Counted from the first letter of the stretch, positions 11,034 through 23,439 are shown. The stretch: 64,000 nucleotides of DNA from Panorpa germanica (GCA_963678705.1 OY783214.1:13888001-13952000), one strand, 5' to 3'. Translations and numbers: made by a program. The notes: generated by a model from the sequence alone, not told the origin.

Positions 11034-14000
11034 GATTCCAAGTGTTGGATAACCAAGCGTTAACTAGAAGACTTAAGAGGAAGAAACCTTTCGAACTACA
11101 GTGAGAATTATAGAAGTAGTATAAAAACAAAACTATAAATAGTGTAAGTTAAGGAAATGGACGATTCTTGGAAAATTTTGGAAAAAGCAAAATTTTGCTA
11201 AAATTATAAAGTATCTAAAGTGCATACTCGTCAATTCGTTAGAAACTTAAAAACTCAGTAAATTCACATATCTGAATTACACAGGATTCATAATTTAACA
11301 TCCTAAATTACAAAATACTTTAAACATACATTCGTTTTTTAGGTTATGTGTACATATTCCTATTTGTAGTGGTCGCACAAAGGACGCGTGGTCGGTCCGT
11401 CGTTAGGGTTTTGCAATGAATCTACAGACCGCGTTATTTAATATTTATTTGCGTTTGCAACATCCGTTTGAACCGCTAATTAAACAGTAATAGCGCTCAG
11501 CTTTCATTTTAGTTTTATTTTGGGCTTCTATCGCTCTAAAACAAGTTGAAGCAATGACTTCATTTAGATTAGGTTGTACAGATCAGTAGTGGGATTGGCC
11601 ATACAGTATTTGACGTTTGAATTTCGGATGGTACACTGCATTTTAGAAATTTATACCGGATATTAAAATTAGAGAATATTGGGCGAATTGAATTTAGTAG
11701 CCGCTAAAAATTCAAGAGAGCATTGCTTACATCACATGCAAAGAGGGGAGGAAGGGGTACACAAAGTACGACAACAGAGAGGGGACTCATTTTGTGACGT
11801 TACATTTAATCTAAAATATGACTTCCAAAACAAAATAAGACTAAAAAAATATATCTTTTTACAAGACGTGGCAATGGAAACGGGGGGTTAGAAACCATGA
11901 AATTTGTGATAAAATAGTTAGCGTTGTTTCAGTTTGTTCAATGTGTTCATATATTGTTGTCTCTCTCTTTCTAGAATAAAATTAAAAACGTCTGAAAGAC
12001 GTGTCTGCTGTGTTCTCCAACTACTTTAATTTAATAATACGTAATAAAAATATAGGTCAGAGATGATTAACTGACCTAATAAACATTTTTATTAATTTAA
12101 TAACTCTCCTAATTAGTAATTAATGATGCATCTCTACTGGAACAACATTAATTATGTTTCCTTCATACTGTTTAATAAAAAGTGAGAAACTTTCGCAAGT
12201 GTGGACGCTCTATAATCTCGTCTAGTTAAAAAACAATGAGCTGCAGTTAAACATGAAATTATCATCATTTTTATATATATGTAGCTACATTTTCAACATC
12301 ATTTGAAAAGCCTCTTCTAACATTTGACAGACTGATTATGTTCAAAACAAAACAAAATCAAATAAACGATTACATTAAAATCATCAATTTAAAAATAAAC
12401 AAAGAGCATCACTTGTAACGTATTCAGTTATTGCAGCTATAAGCCGTTACAAAAACAAAAGCAATTGCCAAAAATAACTGTTGCCTGGGTCAGTCACAGT
12501 CATACTGCTAACAGACTAGAGCACTAGACATTACAAAGTACTACAAGCTGTTCAAAATTTACTGGGTCAAATTGTGAATAGATTTTTAAACTAAATGCAA
12601 ACACTGCTTGCATACGAAATGAGTTCCGTGTGTGGAATCATACTTGTATCTGTATCTGGATATGTTCCTCTACTACGTTGTATTTAGTTAAATACACAAA
12701 AAGTGAATACACAAGCAGTGCTAAGTAAGCATATTATGCTGCAGGGATGGCGAACACAATATCAAAGTAGAGATTATATTTATTGCTGCTTATTTCTTAG
12801 AAGCTAATTGTACTAAGTCTAAAATTTTATGTGATTGTACCGCATATTGACAAGGAGAAAAACATTGTGATTAATAAAAATTGTTGTGGTTCTAATACAT
12901 AAGTTTCTGAAGATAAATGATAAATTACTAAAAATTAATGCTTGGTACCAATTGTTTTCTTTTCTCAATTTGAACAAACTACGGAACTCCGATCTGACAA
13001 ATATGACAACTAAAGTAACAATGACAACAAAATAAAAAAGAAACAGACAGTTACAGTTTTATCCAATGAAGCAGTAACGCAATTATAAACAAGGCATCAG
13101 AAATTAAACATACTATTAGACAATTCAAAACCGGTAATAAATACCATTCAAAAATCCCACTTAAATGTAGAAAAATAATTTCAAATTAAAAACTATATCG
13201 TTTAAGGGAAAAAACGACGATATACATGCATCTGGTGGAGTTATGAAAACGTCATACTTCAAACAATTAAATAACGGTCAGCGAATATGACCTAGGTGTT
13301 GAAATCGCCGTAAAATTATAAAGAGAATAACAAAATAATAATAAGAACTGAATACGGATTTTAAATTACTTGTATGATGGTATACAAGTCAACAAATAAC
13401 ATTTAAAAGTATTTGAAGTGCTATATTATGCAGTTATGTTTTTATTTTAATTTAAATATAATTAGTTTTGATGTGTAATAATCTAATAACATTCTCTAGC
13501 TACAATTTGTTTTAATACTTAAAGAGTATACTCGTTTATTTCTCAAACCAAACAAATTACCGAACATAAAAATTGTACATAACTAATCAGAACGCACAAA
13601 ATAGGTTTACTATCCCTGACATGTAGTATGTATTGCTTAGCCACATGTTCTCTGAATAGGGATTTGGGATTCTGTTTACTTAAGTTTTACAACGGGTATA
13701 GGAAACTATGATAACTTCCAAATTGCAATACAAATAAGAATACCAGAATATATACAAACATAACATTGTATACGTTGTATAATATTGCTAAAATCGTTTA
13801 AACAGACAAGGAAGGGTCAGAATTAGTAACGGAACCACATTTCAAACAATAGTGTAGTGTCTGCAACGAGAAATAATGGTTTATTTGATAAGCATAAAAT
13901 ATGTTGATCAGGGGATTTATTACTGACTTTCGCTTACTAGCATTGTGACGAAAACTCTTCTTCTTTTGCAAAAAGTCATCATGTGGAATTTGGAGAAAAA

Positions 14001-14632
14001 AAGTAAATTAATCCGCAGTAGGTGAATTTTTGAAATAGTGAATGGCGCCAAATTATCATTCCTACATAAATTTCTGGCGGACTGAGCCTAAATTTTAAAT
14101 ATTAGAGAGATGGAATCTGTAATGTTTCAAATTTTTGTGATTTCTTAAATTTTTCTTGTTTCTTCTTATATATGACGTTAAATTTTAATAAAATGACATC
14201 TGGTAATCTGGAATATTTTGAAATCTTCTAATCGCACAATTATGCCTTTGTAAGAAACATACAATATATTAATTAACCGTAACGTATTAATTAACCGAAA
14301 CCGTAATATATTAGAAAAATTTGAATTACCTTATTGAATCATCAAAATTTTGTAAGAGAATGAATTCAACGTACCTGTAACAAAAGATACATATATTAGA
14401 ACATATTAAAAATCAGATATTTTTAAAAATTATAACAAACTTTAAAAATATTTAAATTTATTTTCCTATTTTCAAGTTTCAAGAAATATGACTTTGCTGA
14501 AACTTAATGGAATATGTGCGCTACTAAAATAGCTTGCTTAATGTGATTTAGATTTACAGTTCAACTTATGACAAGTATAATACTGTAATCGTTTTCTTCT
14601 TATATTAAAACAACTAGAATTTCAGGGGTTCT
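11034..14632. other. Non-coding AT-rich stretch
   Basis: No frame with protein-like composition and no paired repeat ends recognised. Confidence 0.5.
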
Positions 14633-14636
14633 TTAA

Positions 14637-14742
14637 GGGGTTACACCACCCTGGAAATTATCATTTTTTCAAAGCATTTGTAAGTTGAACAACATTATAT
14701 AAACCGAATTCTATTTTTTACACGTCGGAGTGATGTAACCCC
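14637..14742. mobile_element. piggyBac-type MITE (106 bp) with TTAA duplication
   Basis: Inverted ends GGGGTTACACCACC and (complement) GGGGTTACATCACTCC lie between TTAA at 14633-14636 and 14743-14746. TTAA targets are diagnostic of piggyBac-type transposition. The unit is non-coding. Confidence 0.65.
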
Positions 14743-15249
14743 TTAAGAGAATTTAAACATTTTAAAGATTTCTCAAATGCTATTCCTATATAAGTAATTT
14801 ATTTCGCGTAGTGACTGTTTGCAGGTTACGAGATACCCGTCCTATAGAGTAGTGTATTCGTTGGATTCATTTTAACATTTTACTTTACGCTAGAGATCTC
14901 ACCAGCACCGGCACCAGCACCAGAGTACAACGAAGTGCTAGTGCTCTGAGACATTTACTTCGACCATAAACCATTTGATGCCAAGTGTGGAATACGAGTA
15001 GTTTGCTTTAATGTGTTGTTGGTGTTGGTTCTCTTCCCGTTTCAACCCGCGCCCCCGCTCCACCTCCTTCATTTCTTTTCTGTTCGCGTTTCCCGTTAGA
15101 AGAAGGTTCTCTTACCACCTCTGTTCCAGATTAACTCTAGACACTTGTAATTTATAGAATTACATCTTAGGTATGTTTTTCGTATTACATATTGAAATTA
15201 TTCACAGTGATAAATACGTACGTTAATTTATAATCTTTAAATTACTAAA

Positions 15250-15392
15250 TATCGCGCCACTATTAACAAATCTATATGATTGTTAGATAGTACCAACCTT
15301 CAAACGATATGTGCTTTCGTGACATTCCGACCACTAGTTTACCATTTACAGTGGTTTTAATGACGCTACTTTTGTAATTCTTAAAACAATAG
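15250..15392 (+). repeat. Interspersed repeat T, copy 1
   Basis: Shares GCGCCACTATTAACAAATC, ATATGATTGTTAGATAGTAC and CAGTGGTTTTAATGACGCTA with copies at 25.2 and 42.7 kb. Class unknown, non-coding. Confidence 0.65.
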
Positions 15393-15904
15393 CAAAATCT
15401 GAATTTCGTTTGTTGGTAAAGCATTGATTTTTAAGAGAAAATAACGACCATCATTATTATTCATCGCAACAACAGTTACTAATTATATCTAATCAATGAT
15501 ACGTCATTCAATGAAACGGTGAACCTGGATGTAATTACCTCTAGTCTTAAATTAATGAGATGTTCTTGTTGTTTTCAACATTGCTGCAGAGTGACACTAC
15601 GTCAATTATTTAGTTGCACGAGCATTGTTCACTATGTGAATACAACTCACTCAAACACTAGATAAATAGTCCCTCTGCAGGGTTTACTCAGTAGTTAGTG
15701 TAGTGTATCAGTAAGTGGTCGGTGAGTCAGTCCAATCTCTAAATGTCTATTTCAATTGTCTCTAAACTGTGGCGCGAGCAATTGAAGTAATAAATAAATT
15801 TATTTACTGCAGTAATATCTATCAAGTAGAACCCGTGCGCCTTGGCATTTAGAAGTCTCACTATTTTTCATGTTTCATGGGAAAGAAATATCGCTTGAGC
15901 AGCA

Positions 15905-16260
15905 AACGATCTTTATGGGCAACAACTTATATCAGAGTTAAGATTGTCAATTTACTGAGGGGCTACGGAATCAGAACTTAATTTCTATAAAACTATCAAT
16001 ACAGGGGTCGGCGCTCGAAGTGTTACCAATTTCACGCTGCTGTAGCAACCAAACGGCGAATGACAGCGCGCTCATTTTTTGATAAACGTCAGTCTGTTAT
16101 GTTGTTTACGAGTAGACAAAAGCACATCGTTTCGAGTGGCAGTTAAAAAAAGTTATCGAAATGGAATTGAAATGCAACAGTGTTATTGCTTTGTATTTGG
16201 CTGAAAAATCGCATATTAATTAAGTTGGCTATTAGGACCTCAAATATCCAATTACATTTT
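15905..16260 (+). repeat. Repeat R fragments flanking a hAT-like left end
   Basis: AACTTAATTTCTATAAAACT (15974-15993) and AGTTGGCTATTAGGACCTC (from about 16223) match parts of repeat R that are adjacent in the other copies. Between them, from about 16000, is a stretch opening CAGGGGTCGGCGC, a hAT-type terminus for which no matching right end is found. It is probably a truncated insertion. Confidence 0.45.
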
Positions 16261-19164
16261 AATATATCGTATTTTCTTTCTAATATATCGTAGTTTCAGA
16301 CCGAGAAACATGAATGCAACTTTTCGTCGAAGGTTTTACGACCGACGCCGATTTTCCGGCGAGCAAAAATGTGAATGTAAATGCGGTATTACGTAGCAAA
16401 GAACTCACGCAAATTAATACAAGCTTACTGATGTTAAATGGTGCGCTAATTTATGAAATAATCTTTGAAATATATTAATAACTTAATGCAAACGATATGC
16501 ACAGAAGTGATAAAACCAATGGAAGTAATTTTAATTTGATTTAAACAAAGTTTAACGCTTCTCCACTTTCTGTAAATGTATCTCAAATTAAACAGTCTTA
16601 ACTTTTCTACCAGCACTAAACTTAAAGTTTAAGTATCACTAATTCATGTGAAGAGTAACTAGAAACGTTTTATTTTCTCCTGAGAAACGTCATACTGTCA
16701 GGTTCAATCTAACATCCACTCACAGAGTATTTTTAGATCTAAGATTCTATGCCATCTAAGTATAGAATGGGATGTAACATCGAAAGCAGCAGCGCATTAC
16801 TGAGAAACCTTTCAGGTTAGACAAACATAGCCGACGTAAAATCTGTCATTGCACCTACCAAGGGTGGTAGATGGATTCGACAAGTACGGATTTAGTAGCA
16901 CTTATATTTTTCTAGATGTACAGGTATAACGTTAATATCTCATATATTTGAAGTGTATGTTTACTATCAAGTCTCAAGAATTAAGATATATTTTTAAAAT
17001 CAATTAATAATTCTTGAGAAATAAAAAATCCAAATCTTTGTAGTGACGGATTGATTATTTTTATTCGCGTTGCAGTTTCAACTTTTTGCAGTGCCTCGTT
17101 ATATTGACTTCTGTTCATTCCATTATTAATTTACCCAAATGCATAACATAATTATTTAAGCTAACCATAGTTATTTTTCGACATAAATTTACAGTTTCTG
17201 ACGTTAATAAATCTTTTTATGTAAGATTATATAATGTTACATACTAAATTAATATTTATAATGTCTTTTTTGTTTAATTAATGACAATGTAACAGAATTA
17301 TGTTAAACTTTGATAAATAACAAAACGTTAGGTAAAAAATAAAGCATAGGTTTACGTTTTGTATTTAGAAGGACAATTTTGCTTTACTACAAAAATATCT
17401 TTAGTTTTGTTGATCTCAAAAAAAAACTATGAGGTCAGCAAAATTTAAAAAATACATTTCAGACGCTAGGAATGATTATTTTGAAAATAAGAATAAGTAA
17501 AAACTTGTAACAAAAAGTTATTTAACAATGTGCTAATAAATGGAAGATGATGTACACACAAATATTTCAATATCGCTTATGTACAAATACGCTTAGAAGT
17601 AAATTATACGTAAATGATACATAACGTGTTTTATAGATATGTTAATCAACTTTTTATAGCTATTGTTTTGTTGAAAAAACAATTCTTACTGCAAAAATAT
17701 ATAATTAATACAGACATTTTTTTTTTTACAAATTTCAATAACAATAATGGAACCTAGTATTTGTTTTACAATTGATAATATAAACAATTAATATTAGAAG
17801 GACAAAGCGTTTACTACCAACAAGGTTTTCTTATTTTGACAACTGACTTTGAGACATAGCTAAAGACTATTGATGCAATATTCTCAGGCTCGGACGGACG
17901 AAGCAGGTGGCGAAATCTTTAAAATTTTACTAAACAAATGACAAAGAAATGAAATAAATACATATACAAAAACTTTAATTTTGAATTATTGTGCTGTAGG
18001 GTCAAAATATAAAAGATGAATGGATGAATGGTATATAAACTCTTCTTTTGTTAAACGTAAGAAAGAGAATTACGAGTATATGCATGTATTTGTTAAAAGA
18101 AATAGCTTCAGAACGTTCATACTATTTAAAGAATGAATCTGGGATAAATAAAAGTAGTTTTTTTCAATTTTTGAAATATACATAAAAATAGGACTGTCCC
18201 TTCCAGTCCTATTCCATTTTGAAAATAATGAGTTTGAATTAAATCTGGTGTATAATAAATCGGAAATTACCATCATATTTCTAGGTCGTGTTAAATTACA
18301 CAAAGCATAACAATTCTTTTTAAAAAAATGTGAACTACGAAAACTCAATCGATCAAATATTTGTTGCTTTAATTAATATGTCGTAAATATTAATTATAAT
18401 CTAATGATTAAAACTTTATTGAATAGAGTGGCTTTGCCCGCGTCCAAAATGGTAGTGTAACGGTTAAGGAGTTTATTGTTTAAGAAAATGCTATACAAGT
18501 CACATGAGGCCAAATCTGGGAACTATACACCCCAACAAATTCCCGTTACTTTTTGAACACATCTCGTATAGTATAAGAACATAATATTTTATAGAGAATT
18601 TTTAGAAAGTTTAACATGAAATTTTTATACTTTATTTTAGATATATTAGATACTTTAATTTATATTTTAATATCTATTGAATTAGTACCGCATATCTTAA
18701 GGGATAAGTGTGTCGTCAAGTTTTACACAGGAATAAGCCTGTATAAATTATTTGTATAATAATATGCTTGTATGAACTCATGCTGCTGTAAAGCTAAGTG
18801 AAATAGATAAATAAGTAGCCCTATAACGCCCTCTGTATTTTCTAGCTAGAACCGATGGCAATATAAACTGAGGATGTTCTCCTTAAGTTGCTAACCGTCG
18901 TATATTTCAATCCTCCACTAACGAGAATTTAGCAACAGGACATCGTCCTTACTCCGAGCGCTCGACCATTACTTGCTAGCCTTGGTCATATTAGTGGGTT
19001 TTATATGGGGAAAGTTAGATGCAGTTTCCCTTATGGTTCAACCTACGTTTCCCAAAGCTCTTAAATTACCTAAAGTTCACTTCATTACTGACACAACTCC
19101 AAAAATTCGAAATTTGAGTTGAGTTATATATAAAGTTTATCGTCTGTATAATTCAATACTTAAA
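16261..19164. other. Non-coding stretch apart from the mariner fragment
   Basis: Segment 18770-19080 is less AT-rich and probably an old repeat, but I cannot assign it. The rest is AT-rich without structure. Confidence 0.5.
18434..18570 (-). mobile_element. Mariner-type 5' terminal fragment
   Basis: The minus strand opens TACGAGATGTGTTCAAAAAG, then TAACGGGAATTTG, resembling known mariner terminal repeats, next to TATA. The sequence then loses recognisable structure near 18434. No transposase frame and no partner end. Confidence 0.45.
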
Positions 19165-19260
19165 TATATTATAAGTGCAACCAAACAAAATTATAATGCA
19201 GATCAAAACTCAATATTTGAAGTTTTCCAACTAATGAACTGTACGATCGATACATATTAA
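19165..19260 (+). repeat. Interspersed repeat U, copy 1
   Basis: CAACCAAACAAAATTATAATG and CTAATGAACTG...CGAT blocks recur at 36995-37150, and a shorter version (AACTCATAAAATTATAATGC) at 37905-38060. Confidence 0.5.
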
Positions 19261-19881
19261 TCTAACATTTATGAAATATTCATTTGTTGTATCCAGTGTG
19301 AAGTCTAGTAACGTGGGTATGTAAATTAAATTATGTCTCTAATTCCAATACGTCAATTAATTACCACATCAAATATTAAAAATGACGAAATTCCTAATTA
19401 CTAAGGTAGCCGCGCCCGTTGTTTAATCGCGCAAATAAATTTGAACGTAATAAAGCATAACGATGTATTGTTGATAAACAACAAAGTTTCATTTAGAGGT
19501 CTTTTTTCTTATGAATTGAATTCTTTGTTTGTTTTATAAGTTATATAATTATATTAACAAGCGAGCGACCTTGAATTGAACGAACAGGTATCTTGTTGAA
19601 TTTAAATTATACAATAGACAATAAACTATACCTGGAAATTTATGCGTGACAAATTTAATATACAGCCAGTGGCGAGCGAATGTAGCACCGCACTAGTAGA
19701 ACTCTTTGAAGGTTTCACTGATTACAATTGAATTTTGTCAGTTTAAAACAGTTTTCTGCACAGAAAATTGATAGGAAAATGGGTCAATTCACAGACTTTT
19801 GTAACAGCCCCTATTGTTGATTATATGTCAATGATTCCGACTTTATTTCGTATTTATTAATAATAGGTTTCTTATTATTTG

Positions 19882-19884
<3 letters not shown>

Positions 19885-19934
<50 letters not shown>
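19885..19934. repeat. (TA)n tract left of the retrotransposon
   Basis: About 25 uninterrupted TA units ending exactly where the LTR ends (TATATG). Confidence 0.95.
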
Positions 19935-19938
<4 letters not shown>

Positions 19939-20557
19939 GAAAACGAGAGTACAACGCCACCTCTGATGTGGTAAACGAGAACTATCCAACTTCTTATGTG
20001 GAAAACAATAACCAATCCGCTAATCTGGTGTGGAATCGAGGTACTCTTGTTTAATTTAGGGCAATGTCAATTCAATTATTATTCAACTATGTAATATCTT
20101 AGTTAGTTTGTCAGGATGATAAAGAATCACATAATTGGTTTAATACATTTATTGAATAAAATAATAACGATGATAATAATAATGATAATAATAATGCTAA
20201 TACAATAAGGTTACAATATAAACGTTGATGTTTACTTTACAAATACAAAACAATGAATGCACAAACAACCTTAAGTTCTAGTTAATATATACTCAGTTCT
20301 ACATTAGTTTTCAGCTTGACTTAAAAAGGTTTGTTTTTATTACTTCCCAGAATATGCCTGGTTTGTTTCAGTAACACATCCCCTCATGTATTCAATCAGT
20401 GGTTTAAAGTTCCACACATTATAATTGCTTTTAACTTGTCACTTGGTTTCTATTTAAAATATATACCCTCATTAATCACACTATTTTACGACTTTTCTAG
20501 CTCGGGTGTTATAGTTACGCCTACTTTGTACGCTTGATGTATTTTTACGATCCTACA
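19935..20557 (-). repeat. 3' LTR of the tandem gypsy element (623 bp)
   Basis: Minus-strand ends are TGTAGGATCG and GTTTTCCACA. The pol stop codon TAG is LTR bases 3-5. A polyadenylation signal AATAAA lies at 20153-20148 (minus). The U5-side end carries four degenerate units of about 31 bp (19935-20045), each with a GTGGAAAAC-like core. A GATAATAAT-type simple repeat lies at 20166-20210. The left end meets (TA)n directly. Confidence 0.8.
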
Positions 20558-22514
20558 CGGCCATATGACCTTGCTTTGGCCTCCAAAGACGATACGTTAC
20601 TGCTGTCATCTGTTTGCTGTTCGGCACCTGACCCATAACATCTCCGGTTTCAGAATCACTGTCGTCTGAGAATACGTCCCATGGTTTCATGTGATCGGCC
20701 TTTGAAAGTGTATTAGAAGAACCTTCCCCTTCACCGATACGTCTTACCCTATACCGCTCATTTCGGTCAACTCCTGTAACCTGATACGGTCCTAAATATT
20801 TGTTATATAATTTAAATCCAGTACCAAACTGGGTTCTTTTTACGGCAACAATGTCTCCGACTTTATATGTCCTAGCTGGTTTCCTATTTCTATTGAAATT
20901 CTTGCGATTCTCTTCCTGTGGTTTTAATATATGTTTCTTGTCGTTAGCACGTAACTCTAGCAAATCGTCCTCACGCATTTCTCGATTAACTTCTTCTTGT
21001 TCGCAGTAAGTCATACGTCGCGAATTTTGAAAAACAGGAACCTCATCGGTCATGTATATTTCTGCTGCTTCAGTAACCCTTGTTACTTTTGGTTCATAAG
21101 TTTTAAGTAGTTCCGTAACTTTAGCCCTGGCACCTGGACTAATGTTATTACCCATGACGATTTCGTCGTCGGCTACACCTAATTTTTTATACTGTTTACT
21201 TTCCACGTACTTTTCTCGCATGGTAATACCGTCTACGCTTATTATAGTTTCTACTTGATCTAGCAGAGGTTTACCGATTACAACACTATGTCTAGTTGTA
21301 CTTGATGGAACTATTAAAAAGTTAGTACAGTACTGTTCATTGTCTACCTTCACTTGAGCACTAAATTCACCCAAAACTTTGATTTGAAATCCTCCGATTC
21401 CAGTCAATACAGTATTGTTTTCACGCACAACCACACTGCTGTTTAATTTAAAGTAGTCGTCAGCTCTAATCAAATTCTGATCACTTCCGGTATCAATCAG
21501 ACATTTAAAACTGATACTGTCTATGCTCATGTCTTTTATCATATCGCATGTTTTATTTGTGTTCACTAACAAAGTATCACCCGTTTTATTCGCGGTACAA
21601 TTTCTCGAAATATGTCCCTCTTTTTGACATTTGAAACACCTTATTTTACTTTCACTTTTAATGTTTTTCTCACTTGGTTCGAATCTTTTAGTCCTACTGT
21701 CTTGGTTGCTTTTTCGGCACACGTTTGCCTTGTGTCCGGTTTTATTACAATTAAAACATTTTATCGCGTTTAAGTCTTTTGGTCTGTCTTTACGTACACT
21801 AAAATTATTCCTTTCTTGCACTTGTAATAGTGTCGAATCATACCGTTTTACTTTTAACAACAAATCAGGCACTGTTTTAAAGTCACACATTGATAACACA
21901 CTTATCAAGTCTTTGTTGTTTAGTCCGGCTATTATGTATTTTATCACGGCCTTTTCACTGATATTATCACTCTTACTGGCGATCGCTTTCACCGAGTATA
22001 CATAATCTTCTATTGCTTCGTTTTTTTCTCGTCGTCTCTTCATTAGTTCCATGTGTACGTCAGATTCATCGTACTCCACTGGAAAATTCCTGATTAATTC
22101 GTATTTGAACGTCGTCCAATCCTTGACTACGTTCAAACTAGCATCAAACCAGTTTTTCGCGGCACACTGCAGCTTGTTGACACCTTGATGAAGCTTCACT
22201 TTATCACTCCATCCATAAATGTCTGCTATTTCCTCCAATTTTCGCAGCCAAGCTGTAGCCGTTAATACCGTGCTTGCTGGGTTAAACACAGGTATACATT
22301 CCAGGTTCTGTGTCGGCATAAACCCATGATGATTCATTCTCTGTTCCTGTATTGTACTATTCCCGATACTCAACTGCAATAGTTCTGTTCTAAGCCTCGT
22401 CAGCTCTGCTTGTACTCCCAACCAACTATCTTCATTAGATGTTGAGTTACCTGAGCGTCCAGCTAACAAACTATCTTCCACAGTAGTATCGTTCATGTTT
22501 ACGTTATATGCCAT
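20553..22514 (-). CDS. gag-pol (deleted): Retrotransposon gag-protease polyprotein with in-frame deletion of RT, RNase H and integrase core
   Basis: The frame runs from ATG at 22514 (MAYNVNMND) to TAG at 20555-20553, 653 residues. A capsid-like region (about residues 75-235) is followed by two CCHC zinc knuckles of form C-X2-C-X4-H-X4-C at about 253-266 and 293-306, then a retropepsin-type protease with LIDTGSD at about 339-345 and the partner segment VVIGKPLL near 412. The chain enters the usual start of reverse transcriptase (VPVFQNSRRMTY, then VNREMRE) and at about residue 515/516 (near 20970) jumps straight to the integrase C-terminal region. There KVGDIVAVKR and YLGPYQV mark a GPY/F-type domain. 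No YxDD, RNase H or DDE residues remain. The product could still assemble particles and process itself in principle, and would need enzymes in trans. The frame has no internal stop, so the deletion kept the frame. Confidence 0.85.
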   Translation of the reverse strand: MAYNVNMNDTTVEDSLLAGRSGNSTSNEDSWLGVQAELTRLRTELLQLSIGNSTIQEQRMNHHGFMPTQNLECIPVFNPASTVLTATAWLRKLEEIADIYGWSDKVKLHQGVNKLQCAAKNWFDASLNVVKDWTTFKYELIRNFPVEYDESDVHMELMKRRREKNEAIEDYVYSVKAIASKSDNISEKAVIKYIIAGLNNKDLISVLSMCDFKTVPDLLLKVKRYDSTLLQVQERNNFSVRKDRPKDLNAIKCFNCNKTGHKANVCRKSNQDSRTKRFEPSEKNIKSESKIRCFKCQKEGHISRNCTANKTGDTLLVNTNKTCDMIKDMSIDSISFKCLIDTGSDQNLIRADDYFKLNSSVVVRENNTVLTGIGGFQIKVLGEFSAQVKVDNEQYCTNFLIVPSSTTRHSVVIGKPLLDQVETIISVDGITMREKYVESKQYKKLGVADDEIVMGNNISPGARAKVTELLKTYEPKVTRVTEAAEIYMTDEVPVFQNSRRMTYCEQEEVNREMREDDLLELRANDKKHILKPQEENRKNFNRNRKPARTYKVGDIVAVKRTQFGTGFKLYNKYLGPYQVTGVDRNERYRVRRIGEGEGSSNTLSKADHMKPWDVFSDDSDSETGDVMGQVPNSKQMTAVTYRLWRPKQGHMAV

Positions 22515-22520
22515 TTTCAA

Positions 22521-22800
22521 TTTTCTCCTCGTAAAACAGTTTACACACTTTTCTGATACAATTCACTTGCTAGTCCTATTATAAAGTCCGTCTTATAAAT
22601 TCTCGACTATTCCGCTAATGCACTATCACTTGAAAGCACTGTTTGTAGAAAACTATCTTGTATTATTCTTCTCTGTATTATTCACTTGTGGATAACTCGT
22701 AGATAACTAATCCGCACTTAGTTCAATTCGTATGAGTTACTAATCCGCACTTCTTTGTATTATTCACTTCGCGCACTTAGTTCAATTCGCTATGAGCTGC
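22521..22800 (-). other. Leader of the retrotransposon with repeated primer-site-like motifs
   Basis: Untranslated stretch between primer site and gag. The core CTAATCCGCACTT (plus strand) at 22800-22812 recurs at 22740-22752 and 22707-22719, with TTCAATTCG/TATGAG spacers repeated too. The leader therefore holds two decoys or duplicates of the primer site. Confidence 0.6.
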
Positions 22801-22816
22801 TAATCCGCACTTCTGA
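22801..22816 (-). other. Primer-binding site complementary to tRNA-Leu, offset from the CCA end
   Basis: Directly after the LTR end the minus strand reads TCAGAAGTGCGGATTA. This closely resembles the complement of the 3' part of a tRNA-Leu (TGTCAGAAGTGGGATTC form), beginning about five bases in from the CCA and with one extra C. Use of tRNA-Leu at an internal position fits the mdg3/micropia group as I know it. The match is recalled, not computed. Confidence 0.55.
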
Positions 22817-23439
22817 TGTGGAAAACGAGAGTACAACGCCACCTCTGATGTGGTAAACGAGAACTATCCAACTTCTTATGTGGAAAACAATAACCAATCC
22901 GCTAATCTGGTGTGGAATCGAGGTACTCTTGTTTAATTTAGGGCAATGTCAATTCAATTATTATTCAACTATGTAATATCTTAGTTAGTTTGTCAGGATG
23001 ATAAAGAATCACATAATTGGTTTAATACATTTATTGAATAAAATAATAACGATGATAATAATAATGATAATAATAATGCTAATACAATAAGGTTACAATA
23101 TAAACGTTGATGTTTACTTTACAAATACAAAACAATGAATGCACAAACAACCTTAAGTTCTAGTTAATATATACTCAGTTCTACATTAGTTTTCAGCTTG
23201 ACTTAAAAAGGTTTGTTTTTATTACTTCCCAGAATATGCCTGGTTTGTTTCAGTAACACATCCCCTCATGTATTCAATCAGTGGTTTAAAGTTCCACACA
23301 TTATAATTGCTTTTAACTTGTCACTTGGTTTCTATTTAAAATATATACCCTCATTAATCACACTATTTTACGACTTTTCTAGCTCGGGTGTTATAGTTAC
23401 GCCTACTTTGTACGCTTGATGTATTTTTACGATCCTACA
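22817..23439 (-). repeat. Central LTR of the tandem gypsy element (623 bp)
   Basis: Same sequence as the LTR at 19935-20557 at a constant offset of 2882 bp, with no difference that I can see. It serves as 5' LTR of the gag-bearing unit, because a primer-binding site follows at once (22816-22801), and as 3' LTR of the upstream remnant unit. Confidence 0.8.

Noticed and set aside
19671..19690. hAT-like end CAGTGGCGAGCGAA
   Set aside because: No partner end and no duplication.
20331..23419. Two identical 68-codon plus-strand frames at 20331-20537 and 23213-23419
   Set aside because: They are antisense to the LTR and identical only because the LTR is duplicated.
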